From Sphingomonas sp. (GTDB lineage: Bacteria > Pseudomonadota > Alphaproteobacteria > Sphingomonadales > Sphingomonadaceae): a DNA stretch of 64,000 bases. Below are positions 25,152 to 33,383 of the stretch, piece after piece. The DNA lies in the NCBI RefSeq assembly GCF_026460985.1, contig NZ_JAPKNM010000006.1, forward strand, positions 1 to 64,000, written 5' to 3'. The stretch's first letter is position 1. Each line of letters begins with the position of its first letter. The translations under genes were made by a program, and so were the position numbers. The notes below the pieces were generated by a model. It was not told where the DNA came from and did no database searches. It saw only the letters and a list, made by a program, of their open reading frames with translations.

Positions 25152-27202
25152 TGGCGAAGTCCCACCCCTTTTATTCGCTCCACCGCCAGGGGATGATCCG
25201 CGCGGGCGTGTGCACGCCCTCAGTGACGGTCGCCGATCCCGCCGCCAATGCCGCGGCGACGATCGAGCTGGCGAAGAAAGGGGATGCCGAGGGCGCCGAC
25301 CTGCTTGTCTTCCCCGAGCTCAACGTCACCACCTATGCGATCGACGATCTCCATCTGCAGGACGCGATCCTCGACGCGACCGAGGCGGGCATTGCCGCGA
25401 TCGTCGAGGCGAGCACGAAGCTGAGGCCCGTGCTGCTCGTCGGTGCGGCGCTTCGGCGCAACGGCCGGCTCTACAATTGCGCGCTGGCGATCGCGCGCGG
25501 CCGCATCCTCGGCGTGGTGCCCAAGCAGTTCCTGCCCAATTACCGCGAATATTACGAGAAGCGCTGGTTCGCCTCGGGTCTCGGACTGGCCGGTCTCGAC
25601 ATCACCGTCGCGGGGCAGACCGTCCCCTTCGGCTCCGACCTGATCTTCGCCGCGTCCGACCTGGAGGACTTCGTCTTCCATATCGAGATCTGCGAGGACT
25701 ATTGGGCGCCCACTCCGCCCTCGACCGATGGCGCCCTCGCCGGCGCATTGGTGCTGTGCAACCTCTCCGCCTCGAACATCGTCATCGGCAAGGGGCGCGA
25801 GCGCGAACTGCTCTGCGCCTCGCAATCGGCGCGGATGCTCTCGGCCTATCTCTATTCGGCCTCGGGTCCGGGCGAGAGCACGACCGATCTCGCCTGGGAC
25901 GGTCAGGGGCTGATCTACGAATTCGGCGAGTTGCTCGCCCGCTCCGAACGGTTCGAGCTGACCACCGGGATCGTCTATGCCGATCTCGACCTCGAGCGGC
26001 TGCGGCTCGAGCGGATGCGCAACGGCACCTTCAACGACGGCGCGCGCCACGCCGGCCATCCCGAGACGCGCTTCCGCCGCATCGCCTTCGAACACCAGCC
26101 CGACATGGCCGATCGCGGGCTGGTCCGCCCCTTGCGCCGCTTCCCTTTCGTGCCCAACACGCCGTCGCGGCTCGAGGAAGATTGCTACGAAGCCTTCAAC
26201 ATTCAGGTCGAGGGGCTGCGCAAGCGCCTCGAAGCGACGGGCAGCAAGCACCTGGTCATCGGCGTCTCGGGCGGGCTCGATTCCACCCATGCACTGATCG
26301 TCGCGTGCAAGGCGATGGACCGGCTCGGTCGCCCGCGCTCGGAGATACTCGGCTTCACCATGCCCGGCTTCGCGACCGGCGAGGCGACCAAGGCGAATGC
26401 CTGGGCGCTGATGCGCGCATTGGGCGTCACCGGCGAGGAAATCGACATCCGGCCCACCGCGCGCCAGATGCTCGCCGATCTCGGCCATCCCTTCGCCGAG
26501 GGCGAGCCGGTCTATGACGTGACCTTCGAGAACGTCCAGGCTGGGCTGAGGACCGATTATCTCTTCCGCCTCGCCAACCAGCGCCAGGGCTTCGTCGTCG
26601 GTACCGGTGACCTCTCCGAGCTGGCGCTCGGCTGGTGCACCTATGGCGTCGGCGATCAGATGAGCCATTACGGCGTCAATGCGGGTGTGCCGAAGACGCT
26701 GATCCAGTATCTCATCCGCTGGACCGTGCAGACCGGCCAGTTCACCGGCGACGCCGCCGCGACGCTGAATGAGATACTGGACACCGAGATCTCCCCCGAG
26801 CTCGTCCCCGCCGACGCCGAGGGCAAGATGCAGAGCACGCAGGACCGTATCGGCCCCTATGAGCTTCACGACTTCTTCCTGCACTATGTCGTGCGGCACG
26901 GCCTGAGGCCCTCGAAGATCGCCTTCCTCGCCTGGCACGCCTGGCGCGATCGCGAGGCGGGGCTCTGGCCGATCGATTTTCCGGAGGCCGGACGGAACGA
27001 GTACGATCTCGCGACGATCGCGAAGTGGCTCGAGGCCTTCCTGTTCCGCTTCTTCCAGACCAGTCAATTCAAGCGCTCGGCGCTGCCCAACGGGCCCAAG
27101 GTCTCGGCGGGCGGTGCGCTCAGCCCACGCGGCGACTGGCGCGCGCCCTCGGACAGCGTGGCGACGGCGTGGATCGAGGAACTGCGCCGCGCGCTCCCCT
27201 AA
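25151..27202 (+). CDS. nadE: Glutamine-dependent NAD(+) synthetase
   Basis: 683 residues, the size of the two-domain form. The N-terminal nitrilase-type glutaminase has Glu in VFPELNVTTY (about 54), Lys in PKQFLPNYREYYE (about 124) and Cys in HIEICEDYWAP (about 180). The synthetase domain has the pyrophosphate loop VIGVSGGLDSTHALI (about 371) and GTGDLSELALGWCTYGVGD. It converts nicotinate adenine dinucleotide to NAD in the cytosol. The start is fixed by the TGATG overlap with pncC. The 3' end overlaps the convergent kinase gene by 4 bases. Confidence 0.95.
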   Translation: MAKSHPFYSLHRQGMIRAGVCTPSVTVADPAANAAATIELAKKGDAEGADLLVFPELNVTTYAIDDLHLQDAILDATEAGIAAIVEASTKLRPVLLVGAALRRNGRLYNCALAIARGRILGVVPKQFLPNYREYYEKRWFASGLGLAGLDITVAGQTVPFGSDLIFAASDLEDFVFHIEICEDYWAPTPPSTDGALAGALVLCNLSASNIVIGKGRERELLCASQSARMLSAYLYSASGPGESTTDLAWDGQGLIYEFGELLARSERFELTTGIVYADLDLERLRLERMRNGTFNDGARHAGHPETRFRRIAFEHQPDMADRGLVRPLRRFPFVPNTPSRLEEDCYEAFNIQVEGLRKRLEATGSKHLVIGVSGGLDSTHALIVACKAMDRLGRPRSEILGFTMPGFATGEATKANAWALMRALGVTGEEIDIRPTARQMLADLGHPFAEGEPVYDVTFENVQAGLRTDYLFRLANQRQGFVVGTGDLSELALGWCTYGVGDQMSHYGVNAGVPKTLIQYLIRWTVQTGQFTGDAAATLNEILDTEISPELVPADAEGKMQSTQDRIGPYELHDFFLHYVVRHGLRPSKIAFLAWHAWRDREAGLWPIDFPEAGRNEYDLATIAKWLEAFLFRFFQTSQFKRSALPNGPKVSAGGALSPRGDWRAPSDSVATAWIEELRRALP

Positions 27203-28800
27203 CGGTGGAGCAGGCCGGAAACCTTGCGCAGCAATTCCTGCGCCTCGAAGGGCTTCCACAACACCGCCACTTGCGGGCCCGTAACGGCGTCCAGCGTCGC
27301 CGATTCGGCGAAGCCGGTGACCAGCACCACGGGCAGGTCAGGAAACTCCTCGCGCATCTGGCGGACGACCTCGGCGCCGGTCAGCCCCGGCATAGCGAAA
27401 TCCACGATGAGCAGATCCGGGCGAAGGCTGCGTACGAGCGCGATGCCCGCGCCGCCCTCCGCCGCTTCCTTCACGGTCGCCCCCGCCGAAGTGAGCGTGT
27501 CGCGCAGCGAGCCGCGGACCTGCTCGTCGTCATCGACAAGCGCGATCGTGCAACCGGCGAGATTGACGCGCGCGTCGGAGCGGGCATCGTCGCCCACCAC
27601 GCGCCGCGGCTGGCTGGTCGCGACGCGCAGGTACAAGGTGATCGCGGCACCCCGGCCCTCTTCGCTCTCGATCGCAAGCGACCCGCCCGACTGGCGCATC
27701 ACGCCCATCGCCATTGCGAGCCCCATGCCGGTGCCCTTGCCGGGGCCCTTGGTCGTGAAGAACGGATCCGCCGCGCGCGCGCGTACTTCCGGAGACATGC
27801 CTACGCCCGTATCGGCCAGCGTCAGCGCCACATAGTCGCCCGCCGGCAGATCGGCGGCGACCGTGCCGCTGCGGCGCTCGGCGGAGACCGTCAGCGTCCC
27901 GCCTTCGGGCATCGCATCGCGCGCGTTGAAGGCCAGGTTTAGCAGCGCCAGCTCGAGCTGGAGCGGATCGACTTCGACATTGAGGCTCGGATCGATGCGT
28001 TCCACACGCACCTGAGCGAGCGGCGCGACCGCACGCTCGAGCAGATCCTTGACCCCGCCGACCAGCTCGACCAGCCGCACCGAGCTGAGGTCCACCCGCT
28101 GCTTGCTGGAGAAAGCGAGCAGCTGACCGGTCAGCGCACGGCCGCGCTCGACCGCGTTGAGCGCGCTCGCGCTCCAGCCGACCACGCGGTCGATGTCGTC
28201 CGGCTTGCGCGCGATCAGTTCGAGATTACCGGCGACGGCCTGGAGCAGGTTATTGAAGTCGTGCGCGATGCCGCCGGTAAGCTGCCCGATCGCCTCGAGC
28301 TTCTGCGACTGGAGCAAAGCCGCCTCGAGCTCCTGGCGCTGCTGGCTATGAGCGCGCAGTTCCTCGAACGCCGCATCGCGCTCCTTGATCAATACTTCCA
28401 GCTCGGCATTGGCGGCAGCCAGCTGTGCGCGAGACGGCAAGGAAATCACCCTGGACATGAGCTGCCAGAGCGCGACGGCCGTTGCGATGGACGCAACCGC
28501 GGTCAAGGCCTTCAGCACGGCGACGACGCCATGAATCGGATGCCAGAGCGTCACGATGCTCAGCACATGGAGCAGGCCGCCCGCCATGATGAAGAAGGCG
28601 AAGCAACGGAACATCCAGCCGAAGGCGAAATCCGGCCGGCGCCGGATAAGCATCGCGAGCCCCAGGGCAATCGAGAAATAGGCGAGCGCCAGAATCGCGT
28701 CGCCTGCGACATGCGCCCAGAGCAATTCGGGCTGCCACGCCATGGATGCTCCGTGCGGCGCGTAGCTGGCGTTCGACGACGCAGCCAGGAGGCTCAGCAT
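27199..28800 (-). CDS. Hybrid sensor histidine kinase with ethylene-receptor-like membrane domain
   Basis: 533 residues. Residues about 25-120 form three membrane helices closely resembling the plant ETR1 sensor: D34 and Y41 (GDAILALAYFSI) and H78 (FFIMAGGLLHVL) align with ETR1 Asp25, Tyr32 and His69, but the position of copper-binding Cys65 is Gly74. A coiled linker (about 130-165) leads to HisKA with GGIAHDFNNLLQAV (His about 178), a HATPase domain (LALLNLAFNARDAMPEGG, LADTGVGM, GKGTGMGLAMAMGVM) and a C-terminal receiver (ALVDDDEQVRG, phospho-Asp in LIVDFAMPG about 465, Lys in LWKPF). The signal is unknown; loss of the Cys argues against ethylene binding. No separate output regulator is next to it. 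Confidence 0.88.
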   Translation of the reverse strand: MLSLLAASSNASYAPHGASMAWQPELLWAHVAGDAILALAYFSIALGLAMLIRRRPDFAFGWMFRCFAFFIMAGGLLHVLSIVTLWHPIHGVVAVLKALTAVASIATAVALWQLMSRVISLPSRAQLAAANAELEVLIKERDAAFEELRAHSQQRQELEAALLQSQKLEAIGQLTGGIAHDFNNLLQAVAGNLELIARKPDDIDRVVGWSASALNAVERGRALTGQLLAFSSKQRVDLSSVRLVELVGGVKDLLERAVAPLAQVRVERIDPSLNVEVDPLQLELALLNLAFNARDAMPEGGTLTVSAERRSGTVAADLPAGDYVALTLADTGVGMSPEVRARAADPFFTTKGPGKGTGMGLAMAMGVMRQSGGSLAIESEEGRGAAITLYLRVATSQPRRVVGDDARSDARVNLAGCTIALVDDDEQVRGSLRDTLTSAGATVKEAAEGGAGIALVRSLRPDLLIVDFAMPGLTGAEVVRQMREEFPDLPVVLVTGFAESATLDAVTGPQVAVLWKPFEAQELLRKVSGLLHR

Positions 28801-28898
28801 GCAAGATCCCTAATCTACGGCCGCGGCCGCCGAAACACTTTGGTGTAGGCGCATTCCAGCATCGCCGAACCTAAGGGAAATGCCCGAGTGCGATCATA

Positions 28899-29924
28899 TC
28901 AGAACGGTAACGATCGGCCTTCGCGCGCACTTTGGCGGGCAAGCTCGACGATCCTGAGCCCCGCCAGCGCATCGGCGGGCGAGACCGGAGCCACACCACC
29001 CTCGCCGATCGCCTGCGCGATGCCGGCGTAGAAGCGGCGATAGTCGCCGCGCTCCGAGACCACCGTCCGGCGCGTGCCGTCGGCGCCGATCAGCGCGCCG
29101 TGCTGCGCCGGGTCCTCGACCCCATGCCCGGGCGCATCGGCGCGACCGCCGTCACGCAGCTGCACCTCCTGCGGATCGAGCCCGTGCTTGACGAAGCTCG
29201 CCTTGGTTCCGTGCACCGCGAAGCGCGGCCGCGGGGCCGGCACGATCGAGGCCGAGGACAGCACCGCGCGCATCCGGCCGTAATGCAAGGTCAGCTCGAA
29301 ATAATCGTCGACCTGCGATCCCTCGCGCTGGGCGGCGATGTCGGCGGTGATCGACTGCGGCGGACCGAACAGCGCCAGCGCCTGGTCGATCAGGTGCGGG
29401 CCGAGGTCGATCAGCACGCCGCCGCCCGGACCGGCATCCTCATGCCAGTTGCCGCGCAGCGCGGGGCGGAAGCGGTCCCAGCGGGCCTCGTAGAGGGTGA
29501 TCTCGCCGAGCGCCCCTTGATCGAGGAGCTTCCGCACAGTCAGGAAGTCACTGTCCCAGCGGCGATTGTGGAAGACGCTGAGCACCCTGCCCTGCGCCTC
29601 GGCGAGCGCGACCAGCACCTCGGCCTCGGCGACGCTGGTCGCGAAGGGCTTGTCGATCACGACGTGCTTGCCCGCCGCCAAAGCCGCCCGCGCCAGGGGG
29701 AAATGGGTGTCGTTGGGGGTGGAGATCGTCACCAGCTCGATCCCGGGATCGGCCAGCAGCGTGGCGACTTCGGGCACAACCGACACCTGCGGATGGCGTT
29801 CCTGCACCGCATCGGCGCGCGAGGTGACGATAGCCGCGAGCTCCAGGTCGGGCGCCGCATGGATCAGCGGCGCGTGGAACGCCATGCCGCCCAGGCCATA
29901 GCCGATCAGTCCGGTGCGGATCAT
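28899..29924 (-). CDS. Gfo/Idh/MocA family oxidoreductase (cytosolic)
   Basis: 341 residues from ATG 29924 (AGGAG 9 bases upstream). Rossmann start IRTGLIGYGLGGMAFHAPLI, the STPNDTHFPLARAALAAGKH segment, the family lysine in VVIDKPFATS, and a C-terminal domain with GGGVLIDLGPHLIDQAL. This subgroup resembles YdgJ/scyllo-inositol-type dehydrogenases acting on cyclic polyols or sugars with NAD(P). No signal peptide, unlike the next two relatives. First of a leftward series of glycan-related genes but separated from the next by 130 bases. Confidence 0.85.
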   Translation of the reverse strand: MIRTGLIGYGLGGMAFHAPLIHAAPDLELAAIVTSRADAVQERHPQVSVVPEVATLLADPGIELVTISTPNDTHFPLARAALAAGKHVVIDKPFATSVAEAEVLVALAEAQGRVLSVFHNRRWDSDFLTVRKLLDQGALGEITLYEARWDRFRPALRGNWHEDAGPGGGVLIDLGPHLIDQALALFGPPQSITADIAAQREGSQVDDYFELTLHYGRMRAVLSSASIVPAPRPRFAVHGTKASFVKHGLDPQEVQLRDGGRADAPGHGVEDPAQHGALIGADGTRRTVVSERGDYRRFYAGIAQAIGEGGVAPVSPADALAGLRIVELARQSAREGRSLPF

Positions 29925-30054
29925 AAAATGGGCTCCTTTGGGGCCGGTTACACGTTGCTGGGGCGCGGGGGCAAATCGTGGAACATGTCGACGCCGATGT
30001 TGGCACCGCGCGCGCCGAGCGGTTCCACATTCGGCCGGGCAAGTGGAACAGGGG

Positions 30055-31404
30055 CTAGATCGCGTAACGGGCCCGCTGCGGACGGCTGAGCATCGCATTG
30101 GCCTCTTCGTCTCCGACAAAGTGTTCGGCCTTCGGATCCCATTTGAGCCGCCGCCCGGTCTTCATCGCGGTCCAGTGGAGCAGGCAGGTCGAGCAGGCGC
30201 GATGTCCGACCTCGGCGGGCGCACTCAACGGCGCGCCGGTCAGGATCGCGTCGAGCCAGTTGCGATGCTGCTCGGGCACCTTGAGCAGATGGACCTCGTC
30301 CGGACCGATGACGCTCCCGAGGATCTTGGGGTCGCTCGCCTGGAGCGGATCGATCTGCGGCCCGCTGGGGTCCGAAGGGGTCACGGCGCCGCTGCGCGTG
30401 ACGAAGATCCACCCCCGGTCGCCGATGAACTTCACCCCGTTGGGCAAGGCGCCCGACACGGTCATCGTCACGCCGTTGGCATAACGCGCATGCGTCTCGA
30501 ACGCGCCATGGACGTTCCACAGCCCGCTCCTGGGGAACTCGGCCTTGCCCCAGACCTCGACCGGCCCCGAATGCTCCATGTCCATGCCCCAATGGGCGGT
30601 GTCGATATGATGCGAGCCCCAGCCGGTGATCATCCCCGCGCCGTACTGCTCGATCCGCAGCCAGCCCGGACGATCCTCGAACGCGCCCTGCGGATGGACC
30701 CCGATCTCGGTATAGGGCACCTCGGGCGTGGTGCCGAGCCAGGCGTCGTAATTGAGATTGGACGGCACCGGCATCGGCGGCGCCTCGGGGCCCGAGGGAT
30801 CGCCGGGCAAGCCCACTTCGACATGGCGGAGCTTGCCGATGCGCCCGTTGCGAACCAACTCGCAGGCGCGGTGGAATTGCGGCCAGGGATCCTGCGCGCG
30901 CTGCTGCGAGCCGATCTGGAGCACGCGCCCGCTCGCCTTGACCGCATCCGCCATCGCGCGGCCCTCGGCGATGGTCAGCGCGGCGGGCTTCTGGAGATAG
31001 ACGTGCTTGCCTGCGCGCACCGCGTGCACCGCCTGCGGCGCGTGGTGATGATCGGGCGTGGAGATCAGGACCGCGTCGATCTCCTTGTTCGCGAGCAGCT
31101 CGCGATAATCGGTGTACATCCGCGTGCCGGAATAGGGCTTGCCGGTGCTGGCGGTGTAGCGCGCATCGACCAGCTCCTTGCCCGCGCCGAGGCGGATCGT
31201 ATCGACGTCGCACACGGCGACGATCTGCGCGTCGGCGTGCTTGTGAATCTCCTTCATGTCGTGGATGCGCGAGATGCGCCCCACGCCGATCGCGCCGATG
31301 ACGACGCGGTTCGAAGGCGCGTTCCGGCCGAAGACGGTGGCGGGGACGATCGTCGGCGCGGCGATCATGGCGCCGGTCTTGAGGATGGTGCGTCTGGAAA
31401 GCAT
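30055..31404 (-). CDS. Tat-exported Gfo/Idh/MocA oxidoreductase
   Basis: 449 residues from ATG 31404, preceded by AGGAGAGAG. The N-terminus LSRRTILKTGAMIAAPTIVP is a twin-arginine signal, so the protein probably folds with its nucleotide in the cytosol before export. The Rossmann part has VVIGAIGVGRISRIHDMKEI, ISTPDHHHAPQAVHAVRAGK and KHVYLQKPAALTIAEGR; the C-terminal region has GWGSHHIDTAHWGMDM. The family uses tightly bound NAD(P) on sugars, or in some members for redox glycoside cleavage. The substrate is unknown. A palindromic repeat separates it from the upstream Gfo/Idh gene. Confidence 0.85.
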   Translation of the reverse strand: MLSRRTILKTGAMIAAPTIVPATVFGRNAPSNRVVIGAIGVGRISRIHDMKEIHKHADAQIVAVCDVDTIRLGAGKELVDARYTASTGKPYSGTRMYTDYRELLANKEIDAVLISTPDHHHAPQAVHAVRAGKHVYLQKPAALTIAEGRAMADAVKASGRVLQIGSQQRAQDPWPQFHRACELVRNGRIGKLRHVEVGLPGDPSGPEAPPMPVPSNLNYDAWLGTTPEVPYTEIGVHPQGAFEDRPGWLRIEQYGAGMITGWGSHHIDTAHWGMDMEHSGPVEVWGKAEFPRSGLWNVHGAFETHARYANGVTMTVSGALPNGVKFIGDRGWIFVTRSGAVTPSDPSGPQIDPLQASDPKILGSVIGPDEVHLLKVPEQHRNWLDAILTGAPLSAPAEVGHRACSTCLLHWTAMKTGRRLKWDPKAEHFVGDEEANAMLSRPQRARYAI

Positions 31405-31423
31405 CTTCTCTCTCCTAAAAACT

Positions 31424-31536
31424 CCGTCATCCCCGCGGAAGCGGGGACCCATCTCCCGGACGCGCCACATTGACCCACCGCTGTTGGGCACCTGGCACGG
31501 GCAGGAGATGGGTCCCCGCTTTCGCGGGGATGACGG
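31424..31536. repeat. Palindromic repeat element, class A, copy 1
   Basis: About 113 bp. The left arm starts CCGTCATCCCCGCGGAAG (31424) and continues into GACCCATCTCC; the right arm (about 31503-31536) is its inverse, GGAGATGGGTCCCCGC ... GGGGATGACGG. The middle is unrelated to that of copy 2 at 47950. It fills the gap between two Gfo/Idh genes and has no open frame of its own. This looks like a REPIN/MITE-like doublet of two inverted REP units. Confidence 0.85.
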
Positions 31537-31561
31537 TAAAGAGTGTGGCGATGAACGAAGA

Positions 31562-32719
31562 TCACCCCAGCTTCGGCCGAGTGGCGTTCTTCTGGGCGGT
31601 CAGGACGAGTTCGGCAGCGAGCAGCGCCTGGTCCTGGTCCTGCGCGATCGACGAGCGTTCGACCACGTCCGTCACGAATTGCGGTCCGAACGGCAGGTGG
31701 ACCTTCGAGCAGTCGATATAGCGCACGCCCTTCCTGTCGGTGAGGAAGAGGTGGTTGCCGCCCGGCCGCCCCGCGACGTCGACATATTTCCGGAGCTCGA
31801 TCGACCCCTCGGTGCCGACGAGGAACAGCCGGCCGTCGCCCCAGGTCGGCAGGCCGTCAGGGGTGAACCAGTCGACGCGGATATAGCCGGTCCCGCCGTT
31901 GCCGGTGGCGATCATGTCGCCGAAATCCTCGAACTTCGGCTTGTCGGGCCAATGGAGATTGCCGGTCTGGGAGGCGACGACCTGCGCCGAGGTCGAGCCG
32001 GTGTAGAAGAGGAACTGATCCGCCTGGTGGCTGCCGATATCGGTGAGGATGCCGCCATAGCGCGCCTTGTCCCAGAACCAGTCGGGGCGGCTGGGCGCGC
32101 TGACGCGGTGCGGGGCGAGATTGACCGTCTGGAGCACCTTGCCGATCGCGCCCTGCGCGACGAGCTCGCCGGCATGGACCGCCGAGCGCACCTCGAGCCG
32201 CTCCGAATACATGATCGCGAACTTCCGGCTGGTCTCCTTCACCGCGCGGCGGACCTCGGCGAGTTGATCGAGGCTGGTGATCGCGGGCTTGTCGCCGAGA
32301 TAGTCCTTGCCCGCCCGCATCGCGCGGATGCCGAGCGGCGCGCGCAGATCGGGGATCGGCGCACCGACGATCAGCTGGATCGCCTTGTCGCCGAGGATCT
32401 CGTCCTCGCTGCGGGCGAGCTTCACGCCATTGCCGTAGCGCGTCTGGAAGGTCGCGATCTGCTTCGGATCGGTCGCGAAGAAGGCGACCGGAGTACCGCC
32501 GCCGCGGATCATCGCATCGGTCATGCCGTAGATATGCGCATGGTCGAGCCCGATCACGCCGAACTTGATACGATGCTTCGCCGTCGGCTCGGGCCCGGCC
32601 GGCGCCGCGTCGGCCGAGACCGCATTCCCCTGCGACTGGGACTGGGCGAGGACGTCGGCGGGCAAGGCGGCGGCGAGCCCGGCCATCCCCGCCCCGGTGA
32701 GCATCGTGCGGCGGTGCAT
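31562..32719 (-). CDS. Exported Gfo/Idh/MocA oxidoreductase
   Basis: 385 residues, ATG 32719 with GAGGAG upstream. The N-terminus HRRTMLTGAGMAGLAAALPA is a Tat-like signal ending near DVLAQ. A short linker precedes the Rossmann domain (IKFGVIGLDHAHIYGMTDAM), the motif AGKDYLGDKPAITSLDQLAE with the conserved Lys, and the C-terminal sheet (GGILTDIGSHQADQFLFYTG). The glycine motif (GLDHAH) departs from GxGxxG. Probably a periplasmic sugar or polyol oxidoreductase; 10 bases downstream of the cupin gene, so probably co-transcribed with it. Confidence 0.82.
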   Translation of the reverse strand: MHRRTMLTGAGMAGLAAALPADVLAQSQSQGNAVSADAAPAGPEPTAKHRIKFGVIGLDHAHIYGMTDAMIRGGGTPVAFFATDPKQIATFQTRYGNGVKLARSEDEILGDKAIQLIVGAPIPDLRAPLGIRAMRAGKDYLGDKPAITSLDQLAEVRRAVKETSRKFAIMYSERLEVRSAVHAGELVAQGAIGKVLQTVNLAPHRVSAPSRPDWFWDKARYGGILTDIGSHQADQFLFYTGSTSAQVVASQTGNLHWPDKPKFEDFGDMIATGNGGTGYIRVDWFTPDGLPTWGDGRLFLVGTEGSIELRKYVDVAGRPGGNHLFLTDRKGVRYIDCSKVHLPFGPQFVTDVVERSSIAQDQDQALLAAELVLTAQKNATRPKLG

Positions 32720-32729
32720 TCGGTTCTCC

Positions 32730-33176
32730 TCAGTTCGCGGGCGTTGCCGCCGTCTTCCAGTTGATCACGTGATAGGTCGCAGGTGTGTCGCCGACATTGC
32801 GGAGCGCGTGCGGCGAATTGGACGCGTTGAAGATCACCGAGCCGGGGCCGAGGCGCTTCCATGCGCCGCCGTTCAGGACCTCGACCGTGCCTTCGCGGAC
32901 GATCACCAATTCCTCGTTGGGATGCGTGTGCGGCGGATGCGAGGCGAGCCCGGGGTTGAGCGTGGTGATGTGCATCTCGAGCTCGTCGAGCGTCGCAGTG
33001 GGCTGGCGGACGAGGTTGCGGATCGCGCCGACATCGGTCGGCTTCGCTTCCATCTTCGTCCAGTCGAACACCGCCGGGCCGAGCGTCGCGGGAGCGATTT
33101 GCGCGACCGCGCCCATCGCGCAGGTGGCCGATATCGCGCCCAGCGCCACCGCCACGTCCCGACGCGTGATCCTCAT
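32730..33176 (-). CDS. Tat-exported small cupin protein
   Basis: 148 residues, ATG 33176 with GGGAG upstream. The signal RITRRDVAVALGAISATCAM carries twin arginines. A single cupin barrel follows with HPPHTHPNEELVIVREGTVE (three metal-type His plus Glu) and a second motif SNSPHALRNVGDTPATYHVI. Small cupins of this kind bind a metal and can be isomerases, dioxygenases or sugar-binding proteins; which one cannot be told. Being exported and adjacent to two exported Gfo/Idh proteins, it may act in the same periplasmic sugar conversion. Confidence 0.8.
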   Translation of the reverse strand: MRITRRDVAVALGAISATCAMGAVAQIAPATLGPAVFDWTKMEAKPTDVGAIRNLVRQPTATLDELEMHITTLNPGLASHPPHTHPNEELVIVREGTVEVLNGGAWKRLGPGSVIFNASNSPHALRNVGDTPATYHVINWKTAATPAN

Positions 33177-33218
33177 CGTCGCTCTCCCAGAATGCGCGGT
33201 CTGCGCCGCCGATTCCTA

Positions 33219-33342
33219 TCCTCCCCCGCCAGGGGGAGGTGTCGCCGAAGGCGACGGAGGGGGAGGTAAGCGACCAAATGGCCGTCGTGCTTCCGCCCCC
33301 TCCGTCAGCCTGCGGCTGCCACCTCCCCCTGGCGGGGGAGGA
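33219..33342. repeat. 124-bp palindromic repeat, class B, copy 1
   Basis: It starts TCCTCCCCCGCCAGGGGGAG and ends with the inverse CCCCCTGGCGGGGGAGGA. Inner parts include GTCGCCGAAGGCGAC and GGCCGTCGTGCTTCC. Copies 2 (53513-53636) and 3 (58962-59085) have exactly the same length and orientation with small differences in the middle. It lies between the cupin start and the GH97 stop. It is a non-coding, REPIN/MITE-like element and could act as a terminator by its terminal hairpins. Confidence 0.9.
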
Positions 33343-33383
33343 TTTGAGGACCCACCCTAATCGAAAAGCCGAAGCTGTGAACC

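Noticed and set aside
25220..27259. 679-codon minus-strand frame opposite nadE
   Set aside because: nadE carries all catalytic residues and coupling to pncC; the opposite frame has no motif.
28899..28980. Hairpin-like sequence near the first Gfo/Idh stop
   Set aside because: Short and imperfect, without T-run; not supportable as a terminator.
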